Counted from the first letter of the stretch, positions 49,816 through 60,506 are shown. The stretch is DNA of 64,000 nt from Pseudomonadota bacterium (GCA_963204905.1 CAUJJN010000241.1:1-64000), one strand, 5' to 3'. A program made the numbers and translations. The notes: generated by a model from the letters alone, not told the origin.

Positions 49816-51045
49816 TTACCTCGAGCTGAAGGGGACGAGGGGATACTGAAGTGAAGCTTCAGCAATTTCCTTCGGAGCCACAACGCGCGGGCGGCCCTGC
49901 AGTCCCTGCAGCATCACCATCGAGCAATGCACGTTCTGGCCGGTCGCATCGAACTTGGTGTTATCGCCGTACATCAGGATCGGCTTCATGTCCGTCGCCT
50001 TGAGGGCGGCGTGAATGGCAGCGGATTCCGACGATTTCGTGCGACTCACCGCATCGCCTACAATCTGTACAGCCTCGAACGCACATCCCGCATTGGCATC
50101 GAACCAGTCGTTGGGATAGTCCGCGGCGAACATCTTCATGATCTTGTCGAAATCCGACGCCTTGGGATTGGACCACAGCGCAGCCAAGATCGGTCCGTCT
50201 CCGTACTTTCCAAGAGCGTCGTGATAGGCCTTGTCTATCACGCCGTTCGAGTTCGGCGAAAAGATCATCTTCGGGTTCCAGCCTTGCTTGATACATTCCC
50301 GGGTGATCATGATTGCATCGTTCACCCGCGTCACCGAAACGATCGCATCAGCGCCGGACGCCTTTGCCTTCGCGACTTCAACGGAGAGATCCTTTGCCCT
50401 CTCATCGTACGGCACATACTCGGCGATCTTCAGCGGAACGTTCACTTCCTCCCACGCCTGCTTGATGCTTGCCGCGGTGGATTGGCCCATGGTGTTGTTG
50501 AGGTGAAGAACCGCCACGCTGGTTGGCGGGTCTTTCAGCGTTCCCAGCACCGATTTCAATTCGACAAGCGATTGTCGAACAATCGTCAGTGACGTCGGAT
50601 AGTAACGGAAAACCTGGGTGAATCCCTGTGAGGTGACTTGAGTGGCGCTCGCGATGTGCACCACCATGGGGACTTTGGCGGCTTCGCACGCCTGAAGCGC
50701 CGAAATGGTCGCTCCCGAGTCCCACGCGCCGATAAGCACGGTGCATCCCTGACGGATCAACCCCTCCGCGGCGATGCGCCCGTTCTCCGGTCGGCTTTGT
50801 GTGTCGGCATGAACGACTTCGATATCCAGACCGTACTTCTCGCGAGCGAATTTTGCTCCGAGGTTGATGCCGCGGACACAAGCCTGCCCGGGAAACGCCA
50901 GAACACCACTGCTGGGCATGATCGCGCCCACCTTCACCTTCGTCGATGCAGCGGCTCTCAGAGACGACGACATCAACCCTGCGGCAAGGCCCGCACTCCC
51001 GCCAAGTACCGTGCGGCGTGTCAACCCGATCTTCTCAATTTTCAT
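49816..51045 (-). CDS. ABC transporter substrate-binding protein (LivK-like, Tat-type signal)
   Basis: LTRRTVLGGSAGLAAGLMSSSLRAAAS; KVGAIMPSSGVLAFPGQACVRGINLGAKFAREKYGLDIEVVHADTQS. Confidence 0.9.
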   Translation of the reverse strand: MKIEKIGLTRRTVLGGSAGLAAGLMSSSLRAAASTKVKVGAIMPSSGVLAFPGQACVRGINLGAKFAREKYGLDIEVVHADTQSRPENGRIAAEGLIRQGCTVLIGAWDSGATISALQACEAAKVPMVVHIASATQVTSQGFTQVFRYYPTSLTIVRQSLVELKSVLGTLKDPPTSVAVLHLNNTMGQSTAASIKQAWEEVNVPLKIAEYVPYDERAKDLSVEVAKAKASGADAIVSVTRVNDAIMITRECIKQGWNPKMIFSPNSNGVIDKAYHDALGKYGDGPILAALWSNPKASDFDKIMKMFAADYPNDWFDANAGCAFEAVQIVGDAVSRTKSSESAAIHAALKATDMKPILMYGDNTKFDATGQNVHCSMVMLQGLQGRPRVVAPKEIAEASLQYPLVPFSSR

Positions 51046-51233
51046 ACTATCCTCCCCTTCTGGCTAGATGACGATGTTAAATGTCAAAGACCACGTGCAA
51101 TGCTGGCGCGTCCGAGGCACGATGCAAACGAATACGCAAGCGGTTTAGTAAGTCCGTGCCGGCTTCTCAGTTTCTTTTCGGCAAAGTGATAGCATCACAT
51201 CATTGGACCCCAAGACGGCCAAGATCCCCGGCG

Positions 51234-53099
51234 TCATCCTTTCATCTCGGCTTTGATGAGGTTATCTTCACTCTCGTCATAGAGCGTGTCGATCAACGAC
51301 TTGTATCGCTCCATCAGCTGCTTTCGGCGCTTCTTTCTCGTGGGAGTCATCACGCCGTTCTCCGGCGAAAGCTCCTCCGGCAGAATTCTGAAGGCCTTGA
51401 TTTGCTCAGCTCGCGCGAGCCGGCTATTCGCCTTTGCCACTTCCGCTTCGATCAGATGAACAATGACTTCGGATTCCGCAAAATCCGAATACTGCTTTAC
51501 GGGGAGATCTCGCGACTTCGCCCAGTCCATCGTCGCGGTCGCATCTACCTCTATCAGCGCCGTGAGATACTTCTTGCCCTCACCGATGACAGCTGCTTCG
51601 GAAATGAACGGACTGTGGCGGATCTCGTTCTCGATCTGCGTCGGGCTTACGGACTTGCCGTTTGATGTGTTTATGATTTCCTTTTTCCGATCGACGAGTT
51701 TGAAAAGCCCGGTCGGCCCTATCTCGACGATATCGCCAGTGTAGAGCCATCCGTCCCGCAGCGCCGACTTGGTCTCGTCCGGCTTATTCCAGTAACCCAC
51801 GAATAGGCCTGGCCCACGCACGATCATTTCATTGTCGTCGAGAACGGCAGTCTCCCATGCCTGATCGATAACCGGAATCCCGACCGTTCCTGCTTCAGGC
51901 CAATCCGCCATCTGGACCAGGTTTCCTCCGACCATCTCCGTTTGCCCGTAGCATTCCTTCAATTGCAGGCCCCAAAGCTGCCACAGCGTCATCAGTTCGG
52001 AAGGCATCGCCGCAGAGGCCGTGAACGGAACTTTCAATTCGTCGAAACCCACTTCTGCAAGCAAAGGCAGAAAGATTTGCTCGCGACACGTTGCGAACAA
52101 GGCCGAGATAAACGGATCCGCGCCGCCTGCTTGACGATCGTCGAGCGCCTTGCGCGCGATTTCCATCGCGAGGTGGTAGTGGCTTTTTTGCTTGTCTGTC
52201 CCGGAATGAACCTTGCTGAGAATCTGCGTGGCAAAGCGCTGGTAGAACCGGGGTGGCGCCATATAGAAAGTGGGTTTCACTTCCTTGATCGTTTGGACGA
52301 AATCGGCCGTTGATTCACCGAAATGTGGTACGATTCCGGAAAACAACGGCAAGGTGGTGGCTTGGGCACGTGCTACCGTATGCGACATCGGCAAATGAAC
52401 GACGACCCGATGGGAATCCAAACGAATTCCCTGACTGAATGTCGTAACGACGTGCGCTCCGGCCAGAATTGAAAGATGCGTCAGCATCGCTCCCTTCGGG
52501 TTACCGGTCGTCCCCGATGTGTAGCCGATACTGGTCAGATCGCGCGCATCCGCTGTCGCGATCTGCCTCGCGAAAAAATCATCAACGTCAACACGCCCGT
52601 TTGAAAATTCGGCGAGAGAGACGACGTTGTCAGACTTGCCGGATGCTTTCCAGGTGGGATCGAGAACAACCACCTTGCGCAGCTTATCCGATTGACCGGA
52701 TGCCAAAGCGATTCGAAGCTGACTTTCATTCCCGACAAAAATGAAGGACGCCCCCGAATCCTGCAGGTAGTACGCAACTTCTTCCGGTGATGACGTGAAG
52801 TAGACGCCAACCATGACCCCACCGGCGCAGATCGTCGCCATGTCAGCGATCAGCCACTCCTGCGAGGCATCTCCCATGATGGCGACGCGGTCTCCGCGCT
52901 GCAGGCCCGCGCGCTGCAATGACGTCGCCAGATCAGCGACCTTCTGCGCATACTCCCTCCACGTCACGGCGTTCCAGACGCCATGACGTTTCTGCTTGAA
53001 CGCAATCGTGTCCGGGCGTTCAAGCCGACGCGCATTGAGAAGCTGCGGGACGGTTATCCCCGCGAGTTGAGAGCCGGAGCTGATGGATTGGACATTCAT
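51234..53099 (-). CDS. Long-chain-type acyl-CoA synthetase (AMP-forming)
   Basis: TSIGYTSGTTGNPKGAMLTHLSI, YGQTEMVGG, DGWLYTGDIVEIGPTGLFKLVDRKKEIINTSNGKSVSPTQIE; start MNVQSISSGS. Confidence 0.93.
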   Translation of the reverse strand: MNVQSISSGSQLAGITVPQLLNARRLERPDTIAFKQKRHGVWNAVTWREYAQKVADLATSLQRAGLQRGDRVAIMGDASQEWLIADMATICAGGVMVGVYFTSSPEEVAYYLQDSGASFIFVGNESQLRIALASGQSDKLRKVVVLDPTWKASGKSDNVVSLAEFSNGRVDVDDFFARQIATADARDLTSIGYTSGTTGNPKGAMLTHLSILAGAHVVTTFSQGIRLDSHRVVVHLPMSHTVARAQATTLPLFSGIVPHFGESTADFVQTIKEVKPTFYMAPPRFYQRFATQILSKVHSGTDKQKSHYHLAMEIARKALDDRQAGGADPFISALFATCREQIFLPLLAEVGFDELKVPFTASAAMPSELMTLWQLWGLQLKECYGQTEMVGGNLVQMADWPEAGTVGIPVIDQAWETAVLDDNEMIVRGPGLFVGYWNKPDETKSALRDGWLYTGDIVEIGPTGLFKLVDRKKEIINTSNGKSVSPTQIENEIRHSPFISEAAVIGEGKKYLTALIEVDATATMDWAKSRDLPVKQYSDFAESEVIVHLIEAEVAKANSRLARAEQIKAFRILPEELSPENGVMTPTRKKRRKQLMERYKSLIDTLYDESEDNLIKAEMKG

Positions 53100-53100
53100 C

Positions 53101-53880
53101 TCACCGCTCCGCGAAGCGCTTACGCTTTTCAGCAAAAGCCGCCACCGCTTCGCGCCGTTCCGGCGACGCGAACGTGAGCATTTCCAGCGCAGCCGACGTA
53201 TCAAGCAACAGATGCGCGTAGTTTTTGATGATTTTGTTGACGCTGTACTTGGTCCAGACAATCGATTCCAGCGGCCCGCTGGCAAGCATCTCGGCATATT
53301 CGATCGCGGCGTCCTTAACGTCTCCCTCCGAAATGACCCGATTGATCATTCCCATCTCCGCCGCCTTCTCTGCGGAAATGAAGTCACCCGTCATCAGATA
53401 GTGCTTCGCGCGCACGGGACCCATCAGCAGCGGCCAAATCACCGCCCCGCCATCGCCAGCCACGACACCCGCCGTCACATGCGTGTCCGCGAAACGCGCG
53501 GTCGGGCTTGCAAAGATCACGTCGCAGAACAGGGCAAGCGTTGCGCCGAGACCTACTGCGGCGCCGTTGACCGCCGCCACAATGGGAACCTCGACTTCGA
53601 GCATATTACGGATCAGGTGGCGTCCACTCCGGGTCGGGGACGGGAGCTGGCCCTTGTCAAGTGACTTTTGATCACCCCCGGAGCAAAAGCCGCGTCCAGC
53701 GCCAGTCAGAACGATGGCACGGACCGACTTGTCGCTATCGAGCTCGACGAAGACACGCTCGAGTTCTTCGTGCATGTCCCAGTTGATCGCGTTAAGAATC
53801 TCGGGACGATTCATGGTAATGACGGCGACGCCGCTCGATCGCTTTTCGACAATAAGGTATTCGTAGCTATGCTGTGACAT
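53101..53880 (-). CDS. Enoyl-CoA hydratase/isomerase family protein
   Basis: VAVITMNRPEILNAINWDMHEEL, ALVLTGAGRGFCSGGD-like segment (AIVLTGAGRGFCSGGDQKS), PIVAAVNGAAVGLGATLALFCD. Confidence 0.93.
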   Translation of the reverse strand: MSQHSYEYLIVEKRSSGVAVITMNRPEILNAINWDMHEELERVFVELDSDKSVRAIVLTGAGRGFCSGGDQKSLDKGQLPSPTRSGRHLIRNMLEVEVPIVAAVNGAAVGLGATLALFCDVIFASPTARFADTHVTAGVVAGDGGAVIWPLLMGPVRAKHYLMTGDFISAEKAAEMGMINRVISEGDVKDAAIEYAEMLASGPLESIVWTKYSVNKIIKNYAHLLLDTSAALEMLTFASPERREAVAAFAEKRKRFAER

Positions 53881-53904
53881 TGTTTGGAATCCTTTTTCGT
53901 TCGT

Positions 53905-55035
53905 TTATTTCTGAGGTCGCATAGCCCGAATTTCACCGAGGATATCCTCGGTCGGCCGCACCACATTGTTCTTGTCATTGAAGTGCGGGATCACGTAGCG
54001 GCCGACCATATCGATCGCTTCCATGATCTTGTCGTGGTTGACCGAATCGAGATGCAGCAGCACCTCTTCAATGCCCAATGCTTCGAATTTCTCGATCTGA
54101 CGGATGACCGTATCCGGGCTTCCGCATACCGTTGTCGCGGATTGATTGAGCAGATAATCCCAATCGTTCGCCGCACGCTCCATCGCCGGAATGCTTTCGC
54201 TCATATACGCGTAGTCATCAGCCAGCTTCGCAAGGCGCGGATACGCATCGGTGGAGATGCGCGCGTAGTGCATCAGGGGTTCGGCGTAATCGTCCTTGGC
54301 TTTCTGATCAGTCGCTCCGATGCCGAAGAAGAGCGGAAGGCCGACACGGGGACGATCGAGCGACCCCTGCTCGTCCCGCTTCCACGCGCCGCGATAAGCG
54401 CCCAGAAGTTTCTCAAGGGCTTCCCATCCCTGGTAGATATTGCTGGTCATCACGGCCAGCCCTTCAGCACCGGCCCAGCTGTGGCTGCGCTCGCTTGTCG
54501 CCGCAATGCCGAGAATGGGATGGGGCTTCTGGAGCGGCTTCGGAACCAGCATTCTGGGAGGAATCTGGTAATATTTGCCTTCGAACGTAAAAATGTCCTC
54601 ACGCATGGCTTTTCTGATCAGCGCCATACCTTCTTCCATCTGTGCCAGCGTTTCGCCGGGATCAACATTGAAGGCCCGCATCGCGATGGTCGTGTTCGCA
54701 CGGCCGGCGTAGAATTCCATGCGACCATTCGACAGAATATCGGTCACCGCCATGCGCTCTGCCGAACGCAAGGCATGATTGATTCTCTGAGGCATCAAGG
54801 TCACGGCCGATCGGAGCTTGACGCGCGATGTGACCGCGGCGAGGTAACCGAACACAACCTCCGGCGCGGAGCTCGAGATTCCGCCGAGCGCAACATGCTG
54901 CTCGGAAAGGGCGACGCAATCGAAACCGACTTTTTCCGCAAGGCGGACTTCTTCCACCAGCTCGTGAAGTCGGCGTGCGTAGCTCTGCCCGACCTGGGTT
55001 TCCTGCTCCGACCAAAACCCGAACTTGAGTGCCAT
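53905..55035 (-). CDS. LLM-class (luciferase-like) flavin-dependent monooxygenase
   Basis: MALKFGFWSEQET..; LHELVEEVRLAEKVGFDCVALSEQHV; YLAAVTSRVKLRSAVTLMPQRINHALRSAERMAVTDILSNGRMEFYAGRA. Confidence 0.9.
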   Translation of the reverse strand: MALKFGFWSEQETQVGQSYARRLHELVEEVRLAEKVGFDCVALSEQHVALGGISSSAPEVVFGYLAAVTSRVKLRSAVTLMPQRINHALRSAERMAVTDILSNGRMEFYAGRANTTIAMRAFNVDPGETLAQMEEGMALIRKAMREDIFTFEGKYYQIPPRMLVPKPLQKPHPILGIAATSERSHSWAGAEGLAVMTSNIYQGWEALEKLLGAYRGAWKRDEQGSLDRPRVGLPLFFGIGATDQKAKDDYAEPLMHYARISTDAYPRLAKLADDYAYMSESIPAMERAANDWDYLLNQSATTVCGSPDTVIRQIEKFEALGIEEVLLHLDSVNHDKIMEAIDMVGRYVIPHFNDKNNVVRPTEDILGEIRAMRPQK

Positions 55036-55223
55036 TTCCTATATCCTTTGGGACATTCGAGACCGGCACAGCGTTTCACACGCGAAGCAATATTTTCGTT
55101 CGAAGATCAGCGTTCGGCACGCGACTTTCCAAATTTTATGCTGTGGGAGAACAGATCGTCCGCGTCAGCGGCGTACTGGATTGGATCGACGTCGCGCTAT
55201 CGTTCTGTGGTGAGGACGCAATA

Positions 55224-56024
55224 TCAGCGATCACTTCGGGCGGATTGCGCCGAAGCAATATCTCGAAACGCATCGGCCAGAAGGTCGGTGATCGCATCGA
55301 GGCATTGCTTTCCGATCCGCTGCGTCGATCCGACCGGATTGCCGAGAATCCCATTTGCGGTAACGGATTTGATGCCATTCGCCCACATCGAGCGAAGCTG
55401 CTCCTCCGACAGCGCGCCGACATGACCAATCTCGAACCGATCCGGCCGCACACTTTCTGGTCGGATCACCATCATCAGCGACGTCTCCGCGATATCCGCG
55501 TGTCCACCGACCGCATTCGGATCACCCCCGGCCGCCTCCACCGCGCACCGCCATCTCTCGATCCAGCCGAGGGAATCGGAGAATGCATCGATCATGACAT
55601 CAGGCGGCACAGCCTGCCTCAACCGAGGGAGCATATCCTTGAAGGAAGGAAAATTTCCGATATGTCCTGAGAACAGTAGAATCCGTTTGAAGCCGTGCCG
55701 CGCCAGACTGGTGCAGCAATCCAGACACACGGCTTCGAAGGTTTCCGCGCGCAGCGAGACCGTTCCGGGAAACGCGAGATGATGCGCCGAGCAACCCAGC
55801 TTGATCGTCGGCGCTATCAGCGTATGGCCAAGCTTCTTCGCGAGCTTTTCCGCTAGAGCCTCAGCATGATCCGCATCCATGCAGAGAGGAAGATGCGGCC
55901 CATGCTGTTCCACGGCACCACACGGGATCAGAATCGTCGAATATCCGTTTTCAAGCGCTGTCGCAACGTCCGGGAAGCTCATCAACTCCAGGCGAAGTTG
56001 ATCCGACGGGGCGGCGACTGCCAT
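55224..56024 (-). CDS. Creatininase family amidohydrolase
   Basis: TILIPCGAVEQHGPHLPLCMDADHAEALAEKLA; GCSAHHLAFPGTVSLRAETFEAVCLDCCTSLARHGFKRILLFSGHIGN. Confidence 0.92.
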   Translation of the reverse strand: MAVAAPSDQLRLELMSFPDVATALENGYSTILIPCGAVEQHGPHLPLCMDADHAEALAEKLAKKLGHTLIAPTIKLGCSAHHLAFPGTVSLRAETFEAVCLDCCTSLARHGFKRILLFSGHIGNFPSFKDMLPRLRQAVPPDVMIDAFSDSLGWIERWRCAVEAAGGDPNAVGGHADIAETSLMMVIRPESVRPDRFEIGHVGALSEEQLRSMWANGIKSVTANGILGNPVGSTQRIGKQCLDAITDLLADAFRDIASAQSARSDR

Positions 56025-56025
56025 A

Positions 56026-56793
56026 CTATGCTTTCTTTTCACTCTTGGAGAGAAAGCGTTCACGCGCGTCCGCGGAGCGGCCTTCTGTCAAGTAGCACCC
56101 GAGATCCTGGACCGTCATCGCTTCCAGCGATTCGTCGTCCATTTGATCCGTCAAGTTCAGCGAACGTTTGATCGCGGCAAAGAGTTTTTGATCTTTTCCC
56201 CGGAGCAGTTGGCAAACCTCCAATGCGCGCCGCGACACGTCGGCCGTGGACGCGATCTCATCGATGGCACCGATCTCCAACGCCTTCTGGGCATCGACGA
56301 GTTCTCCCCGGTAAAGCAGCGCCCGCGCCGCGCGAAGGCCCAGCTTCTGTACGGCTTGACGTATTCCCTTCGTCGCAGGCAACAGGCCATGGTTGATTTC
56401 CGGAAATCCGATCCGGGATTCCGGATTGGCGACCACGTAGTCCGCGAAGAGAAGAAACTCCAGCGCGCCGCCAACAGCATAGCCTCGGACGGCACAGACG
56501 ATCGGGGCGGGATAGCGCTCCATGGTGCAGAGCAACGCATGAAAGGTTTTGATGCGTGGCGCTGCGATCTCGATGCCGACAATCTCCTTGATGTCGCCGC
56601 CGGCGCTGAAGAAGCGATCACCGAGCCCGGTTAGCACAATCCCGGGCGGCGATTCTTCGGCGGCCAATGTGCCGATGTGGCGTTCCAGCGCCGCGATCAA
56701 CTCGAAGTTCACGGCGTTCGCGGGAGGCCGGTTCATGGTCAATGAAACCACGTCGCCGTCGCGTTCGATGATCAGGATTTCGCTTTCGGTCAT
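56026..56793 (-). CDS. Enoyl-CoA hydratase/isomerase family protein
   Basis: VVSLTMNRPPANAVNFELIAALERH, GIVLTGLGDRFFSAGGDIKEI, PIVCAVRGYAVGGALEFLLFADYVVA. Confidence 0.92.
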   Translation of the reverse strand: MTESEILIIERDGDVVSLTMNRPPANAVNFELIAALERHIGTLAAEESPPGIVLTGLGDRFFSAGGDIKEIVGIEIAAPRIKTFHALLCTMERYPAPIVCAVRGYAVGGALEFLLFADYVVANPESRIGFPEINHGLLPATKGIRQAVQKLGLRAARALLYRGELVDAQKALEIGAIDEIASTADVSRRALEVCQLLRGKDQKLFAAIKRSLNLTDQMDDESLEAMTVQDLGCYLTEGRSADARERFLSKSEKKA

Positions 56794-56982
56794 GGGTGAA
56801 ACCTAGGCCGTCGGCGCGAGAATTAGCTGCTGTTGACAGCGTCGTCACAGGCGCGCGGCGCAATGTGCGTTCATGAATGGCCCTATTTGCGGCATTTCAT
56901 GCTTCGCTCTTCGCCGGAATAGTCCCATTCTCTAAGGCTGACGCCTAATGCAACACGCAGTGAAGCCGCCGCGGCTTTTGGA

Positions 56983-57702
56983 TCACATTCCAAGATAAGC
57001 GCGCTGGACCTCGGAATTATTCAAGAGTTCCTCGCTCGATCCTTCAAGAACGACTGCCCCATTCTCGAGGACATAACCGCGGTTGCTCAGTGACAGTGAC
57101 TTCGCGACGTTTTGTTCAACCAGCAAAATAGTTGCGCCCTGCTCGTGCAGCAATTTCACGACACCGAACATCACGTCGGTCAAGGCAGGTGACAATCCTA
57201 TCGACGGCTCATCGAACATCACAATTTCAGGTTTTGCCATCATCGCGCGGCCGATCGCCAGCATCTGCTGCTCACCGCCGGACAATGTTCCGGCGAGTTG
57301 ACGACGCCGCTCGCGCAGCCGGCCGAACAGCCCATAGACGGATTCGAGCGTGCTCGCCCGCTCGGCTTTCGCTCGCTTCAGGGTGGCGCCGAGAAGCAGA
57401 TTTTCCTCGACTGAAAGCGCCCCAAAAATCTGACGACCTTCGGCGACCTGAGCGATGCCGAGCTCGCAGATTTCCCACGGCGGCTTTCTCGTGATGTCGA
57501 CGCCGTTCATTTTTACCGCACCGCCAGAAGCCGGAACGATCCCCGCAATGGATCTGATCAGAGAGGTTTTGCCCGCTCCATTCGCTCCGACGACACAGAT
57601 CAGTTCGCCCTTGCGAATACTCAAGGACACGCCGTTGAGGGCGTTGGAGCCATCATAAGCGACGGAAATTTTATCTACCGTTAGAAGCGCCTCGTCACGC
57701 AT
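56983..57702 (-). CDS. livF: ABC transporter ATP-binding protein (LivF family)
   Basis: GANGAGKTSLIRSIAG, TLSGGEQQMLAIGRAMMAKPEIVMFDEPSIGLSP. Confidence 0.93.
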   Translation of the reverse strand: MRDEALLTVDKISVAYDGSNALNGVSLSIRKGELICVVGANGAGKTSLIRSIAGIVPASGGAVKMNGVDITRKPPWEICELGIAQVAEGRQIFGALSVEENLLLGATLKRAKAERASTLESVYGLFGRLRERRRQLAGTLSGGEQQMLAIGRAMMAKPEIVMFDEPSIGLSPALTDVMFGVVKLLHEQGATILLVEQNVAKSLSLSNRGYVLENGAVVLEGSSEELLNNSEVQRAYLGM

Positions 57703-58420
57703 GGAAGCCGGTCCCTAGATAGCTTTCGAGAACCTGTGGATCGGCGACCACATCTTGTGGGCGGCCTTCCGCGATCTTGGCACCATGGTGAAGCACCACG
57801 ACGGTCGAAGCGACTTCCATCACGATCCGCATCACATGCTCCACTAGCAGAATCGTTAGTCCATTCTCCGCCAGCTTCCGCAGTACCTGAACGACGCCGA
57901 CGGCTTCGGTTGGACGCAGGCCGGCCATCACCTCGTCGAGCAGAAGCAGCTTCGGGCGCGTTGACAGGGCCTTGGCAACCTCCAGCATCTTTCGGTCCGG
58001 CATCGTCAGCTGATCTATCCTGGCGTTCGCCTTCGCAGCGAGGCCGACACTTTCGAGGGAGTCCAATGCCGTCGACCTGGCTTCGGCGACGTTCGTGGTC
58101 CAACTGAAAGCGCCGACCATCGCATTCTCTACAACAGACATATCCCGCATCGGCCGCACGATCTGAAAGGTGCGCGCGATACCCATCCGACAGATGTTTT
58201 CGGGCGGCATTCCCTCGATCGATCGCCCTTCAAAGAACACTTTTCCGGTCGTCGGCTTCAATGCGCCGGCAACAAGGTTGAAGCATGTGGTTTTTCCTGC
58301 CCCGTTAGGCCCGATCAGGGCGGTGATCTGCCCAGCCGCGAGCGTAAAGCTCACGCCGTTGACGGCGACCAAGCCTCCGAACGACCGTGAAAGATTTTGG
58401 ACGTCGAGCAGATCGGTCAT
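57695..58420 (-). CDS. livG: ABC transporter ATP-binding protein (LivG family)
   Basis: MTDLLDVQNLSRSFGGLVAVNGVSF, GPNGAGKTTCFNLVAGALKP; Walker B LLLLDEVMAGLRP. Confidence 0.93.
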   Translation of the reverse strand: MTDLLDVQNLSRSFGGLVAVNGVSFTLAAGQITALIGPNGAGKTTCFNLVAGALKPTTGKVFFEGRSIEGMPPENICRMGIARTFQIVRPMRDMSVVENAMVGAFSWTTNVAEARSTALDSLESVGLAAKANARIDQLTMPDRKMLEVAKALSTRPKLLLLDEVMAGLRPTEAVGVVQVLRKLAENGLTILLVEHVMRIVMEVASTVVVLHHGAKIAEGRPQDVVADPQVLESYLGTGFHA

Positions 58421-59448
58421 TCTTCTGCCTTTCGCAGTTTGAGAGGCCAGGAAGATGCGGATTCCTTGATCGCCTGGTAACGCCGGACGATTGCCGGCCA
58501 GATACCATCCGGCAGAAACCACACCACCAGGATCAGAATAATGCCGTAAGTGATGTTGTTGAGCCCCGGAATTCCGAGAGTATCGCCGAGACCGCTCATC
58601 AGGTGATTGAGAGGGATAGCCACGAGTGAACCGACCAGTGGGCCGAACGCGGTGCCAAGCCCGCCCACAATGGGTCCGATCAGAACGTCAACGGAAATTC
58701 CCATTCCCATGATGGAATCGGGAAATATCGCACCCTGGACGAGCGCCAGAATTCCACCACCCGCTGCCGCACTCGCAGCCGAGATCGAGATGACCAGGAT
58801 CTTGTGCCGGAATGTGCGAACGCCGAGGGCGCGAGCGGCCTCATCGTCGTCTCTCATCGCCCTCCATACATATCCGAAGTAGGATCGCGATATGATTTCC
58901 GTTCCCGCTACGCCGATGGCCGCCAAAGCGAGAGCCACGAAATAGTAGAACCGGGCTCCTCCGCGCAGCATCGATAGCTCAACGTTTCCGCTCGGCGCGG
59001 GGAAAAATAGCCCCTGCATCGCGCCGACGAATTCCCAGCCGCTGAACATGATGCGGGCGAATTCCGCCGCGGCGATTGTCAGAAGCGCGAAGTAGATGCC
59101 GCGCACTTCGAAACGAAAGCTCAACCAGGCCAGAACCGCGCCGACCGCCCCGGCGATCACCATCCCTACGAAAAGACCGATCCATGGCGAAATGCCGTAC
59201 TTGATATACAGCACCGCCACCGAATAGGCCCCGAGACCAACAAAAAGGGCGTGACCGATCGACAGTTGCCCACCGATCCCCAGCATCAGATTCCACGACT
59301 GTCCCATGAAGGTGAACAGCAGCACGATCGTCAGCAGTGAGAGGATGTACGAATTCGACAGGATACCGACCAGCGCCAGAATGCCGAACGCCATGGCACC
59401 GGTAGCCCATCGCATCACGTCCGTCGTCCTATTAATTTTCTTTGGCAC
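58417..59448 (-). CDS. livM: ABC transporter permease (LivM family)
   Basis: GQSWNLMLGIGGQLSIGHALFVGLGAYSVA and GPIVGGLGTAFGPLVGSLV. Confidence 0.92.
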   Translation of the reverse strand: MPKKINRTTDVMRWATGAMAFGILALVGILSNSYILSLLTIVLLFTFMGQSWNLMLGIGGQLSIGHALFVGLGAYSVAVLYIKYGISPWIGLFVGMVIAGAVGAVLAWLSFRFEVRGIYFALLTIAAAEFARIMFSGWEFVGAMQGLFFPAPSGNVELSMLRGGARFYYFVALALAAIGVAGTEIISRSYFGYVWRAMRDDDEAARALGVRTFRHKILVISISAASAAAGGGILALVQGAIFPDSIMGMGISVDVLIGPIVGGLGTAFGPLVGSLVAIPLNHLMSGLGDTLGIPGLNNITYGIILILVVWFLPDGIWPAIVRRYQAIKESASSWPLKLRKAEE

Positions 59449-60307
59449 CGAAAAATCCTCTCGGACGGAAGATCAGAATGACGATCAGAAGCGCATAGGG
59501 AAGCGCCGTCTTCATTGACGGCGAGAACATCAAGGCAGCGACGGCTTCAGCCACGCCGATCGTCAATCCGCCCAGTAACGCACCGCCAAAACTGCCGAGG
59601 CCGCCAACAATCACTGTCACGAATGCCAGCAGGGTAAAGTCAACTGCAAGATATGGCTGGGCGTCAAACAACGGCGATATCAACGCGCCTGCAACGCCGG
59701 CACACGCGGCACCGATGCCGAACGTCACTGCATAAACGCGGGGAATATTCAGCCCGACGATCAGACCGCCCAGGCGATTGTTCGCAGCCGCCCGCAACGA
59801 TCTGCCGAAAGAAGAGTACTTCAGATACACGCCGAGCATCAGGATGAGCAGGCCGGCGACGGTCGCAGCCTGGAGCCGCGCCAAATCCAGTTTCAGGATT
59901 CCGATCGATACGGTCTGAAACGACAGCTGAGACATCGTCGGGCGCGGATCCGGACCGAACGCGACCAGCAGGATTCCAGTGAAAAGCAGGGACAAACCGA
60001 TGAAGACAATGAACTGATAGTGGTGCGGACGATTCACGAACCGCGTTACGACCAGCCTTTCCAGCAAGTACCCGAATACGAACATGACAACCGCAGCAAG
60101 CGCGGCGGCGCCGACAATGGGCATTCCCCAGATACGCGCGGACCAGTATCCTATATAAACTCCGAAAACGACCATCTCGCCATGAGCGAAGTTGACGACA
60201 CGCATCACTCCGAAAATGATGGTGAGTCCGAGCGCCACCAGGCCGTACACGAGGCCGATCAGAATTCCGCTCGCGAGAACATTCAGCCAGAGCGACAGCA
60301 TCAGCAA
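59432..60307 (-). CDS. livH: ABC transporter permease (LivH family)
   Basis: VMRVVNFAHGEMVVFGVYIGYW and VIVGGLGSFGGALLGGLTIGVAEAV. Confidence 0.93.
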   Translation of the reverse strand: MLMLSLWLNVLASGILIGLVYGLVALGLTIIFGVMRVVNFAHGEMVVFGVYIGYWSARIWGMPIVGAAALAAVVMFVFGYLLERLVVTRFVNRPHHYQFIVFIGLSLLFTGILLVAFGPDPRPTMSQLSFQTVSIGILKLDLARLQAATVAGLLILMLGVYLKYSSFGRSLRAAANNRLGGLIVGLNIPRVYAVTFGIGAACAGVAGALISPLFDAQPYLAVDFTLLAFVTVIVGGLGSFGGALLGGLTIGVAEAVAALMFSPSMKTALPYALLIVILIFRPRGFFGAKEN

Positions 60308-60506
60308 ACTCGTGCTGAAAGAGGTCGATGATACGGTTTTAACAACGACACGCAGGACGGCGTGCGACCTCGCGTTTCCCGGACTGTTGCGCCCATCCAG
60401 GCGAGAACCCTAACGGAAACCCAAATTGGTGCGCTTTCGCTCGCTCTCCCCCGGGACATCGTTCAACTCCTGCTGTTTGATCTGTGATCGGAACGACGTA
60501 CAGACA

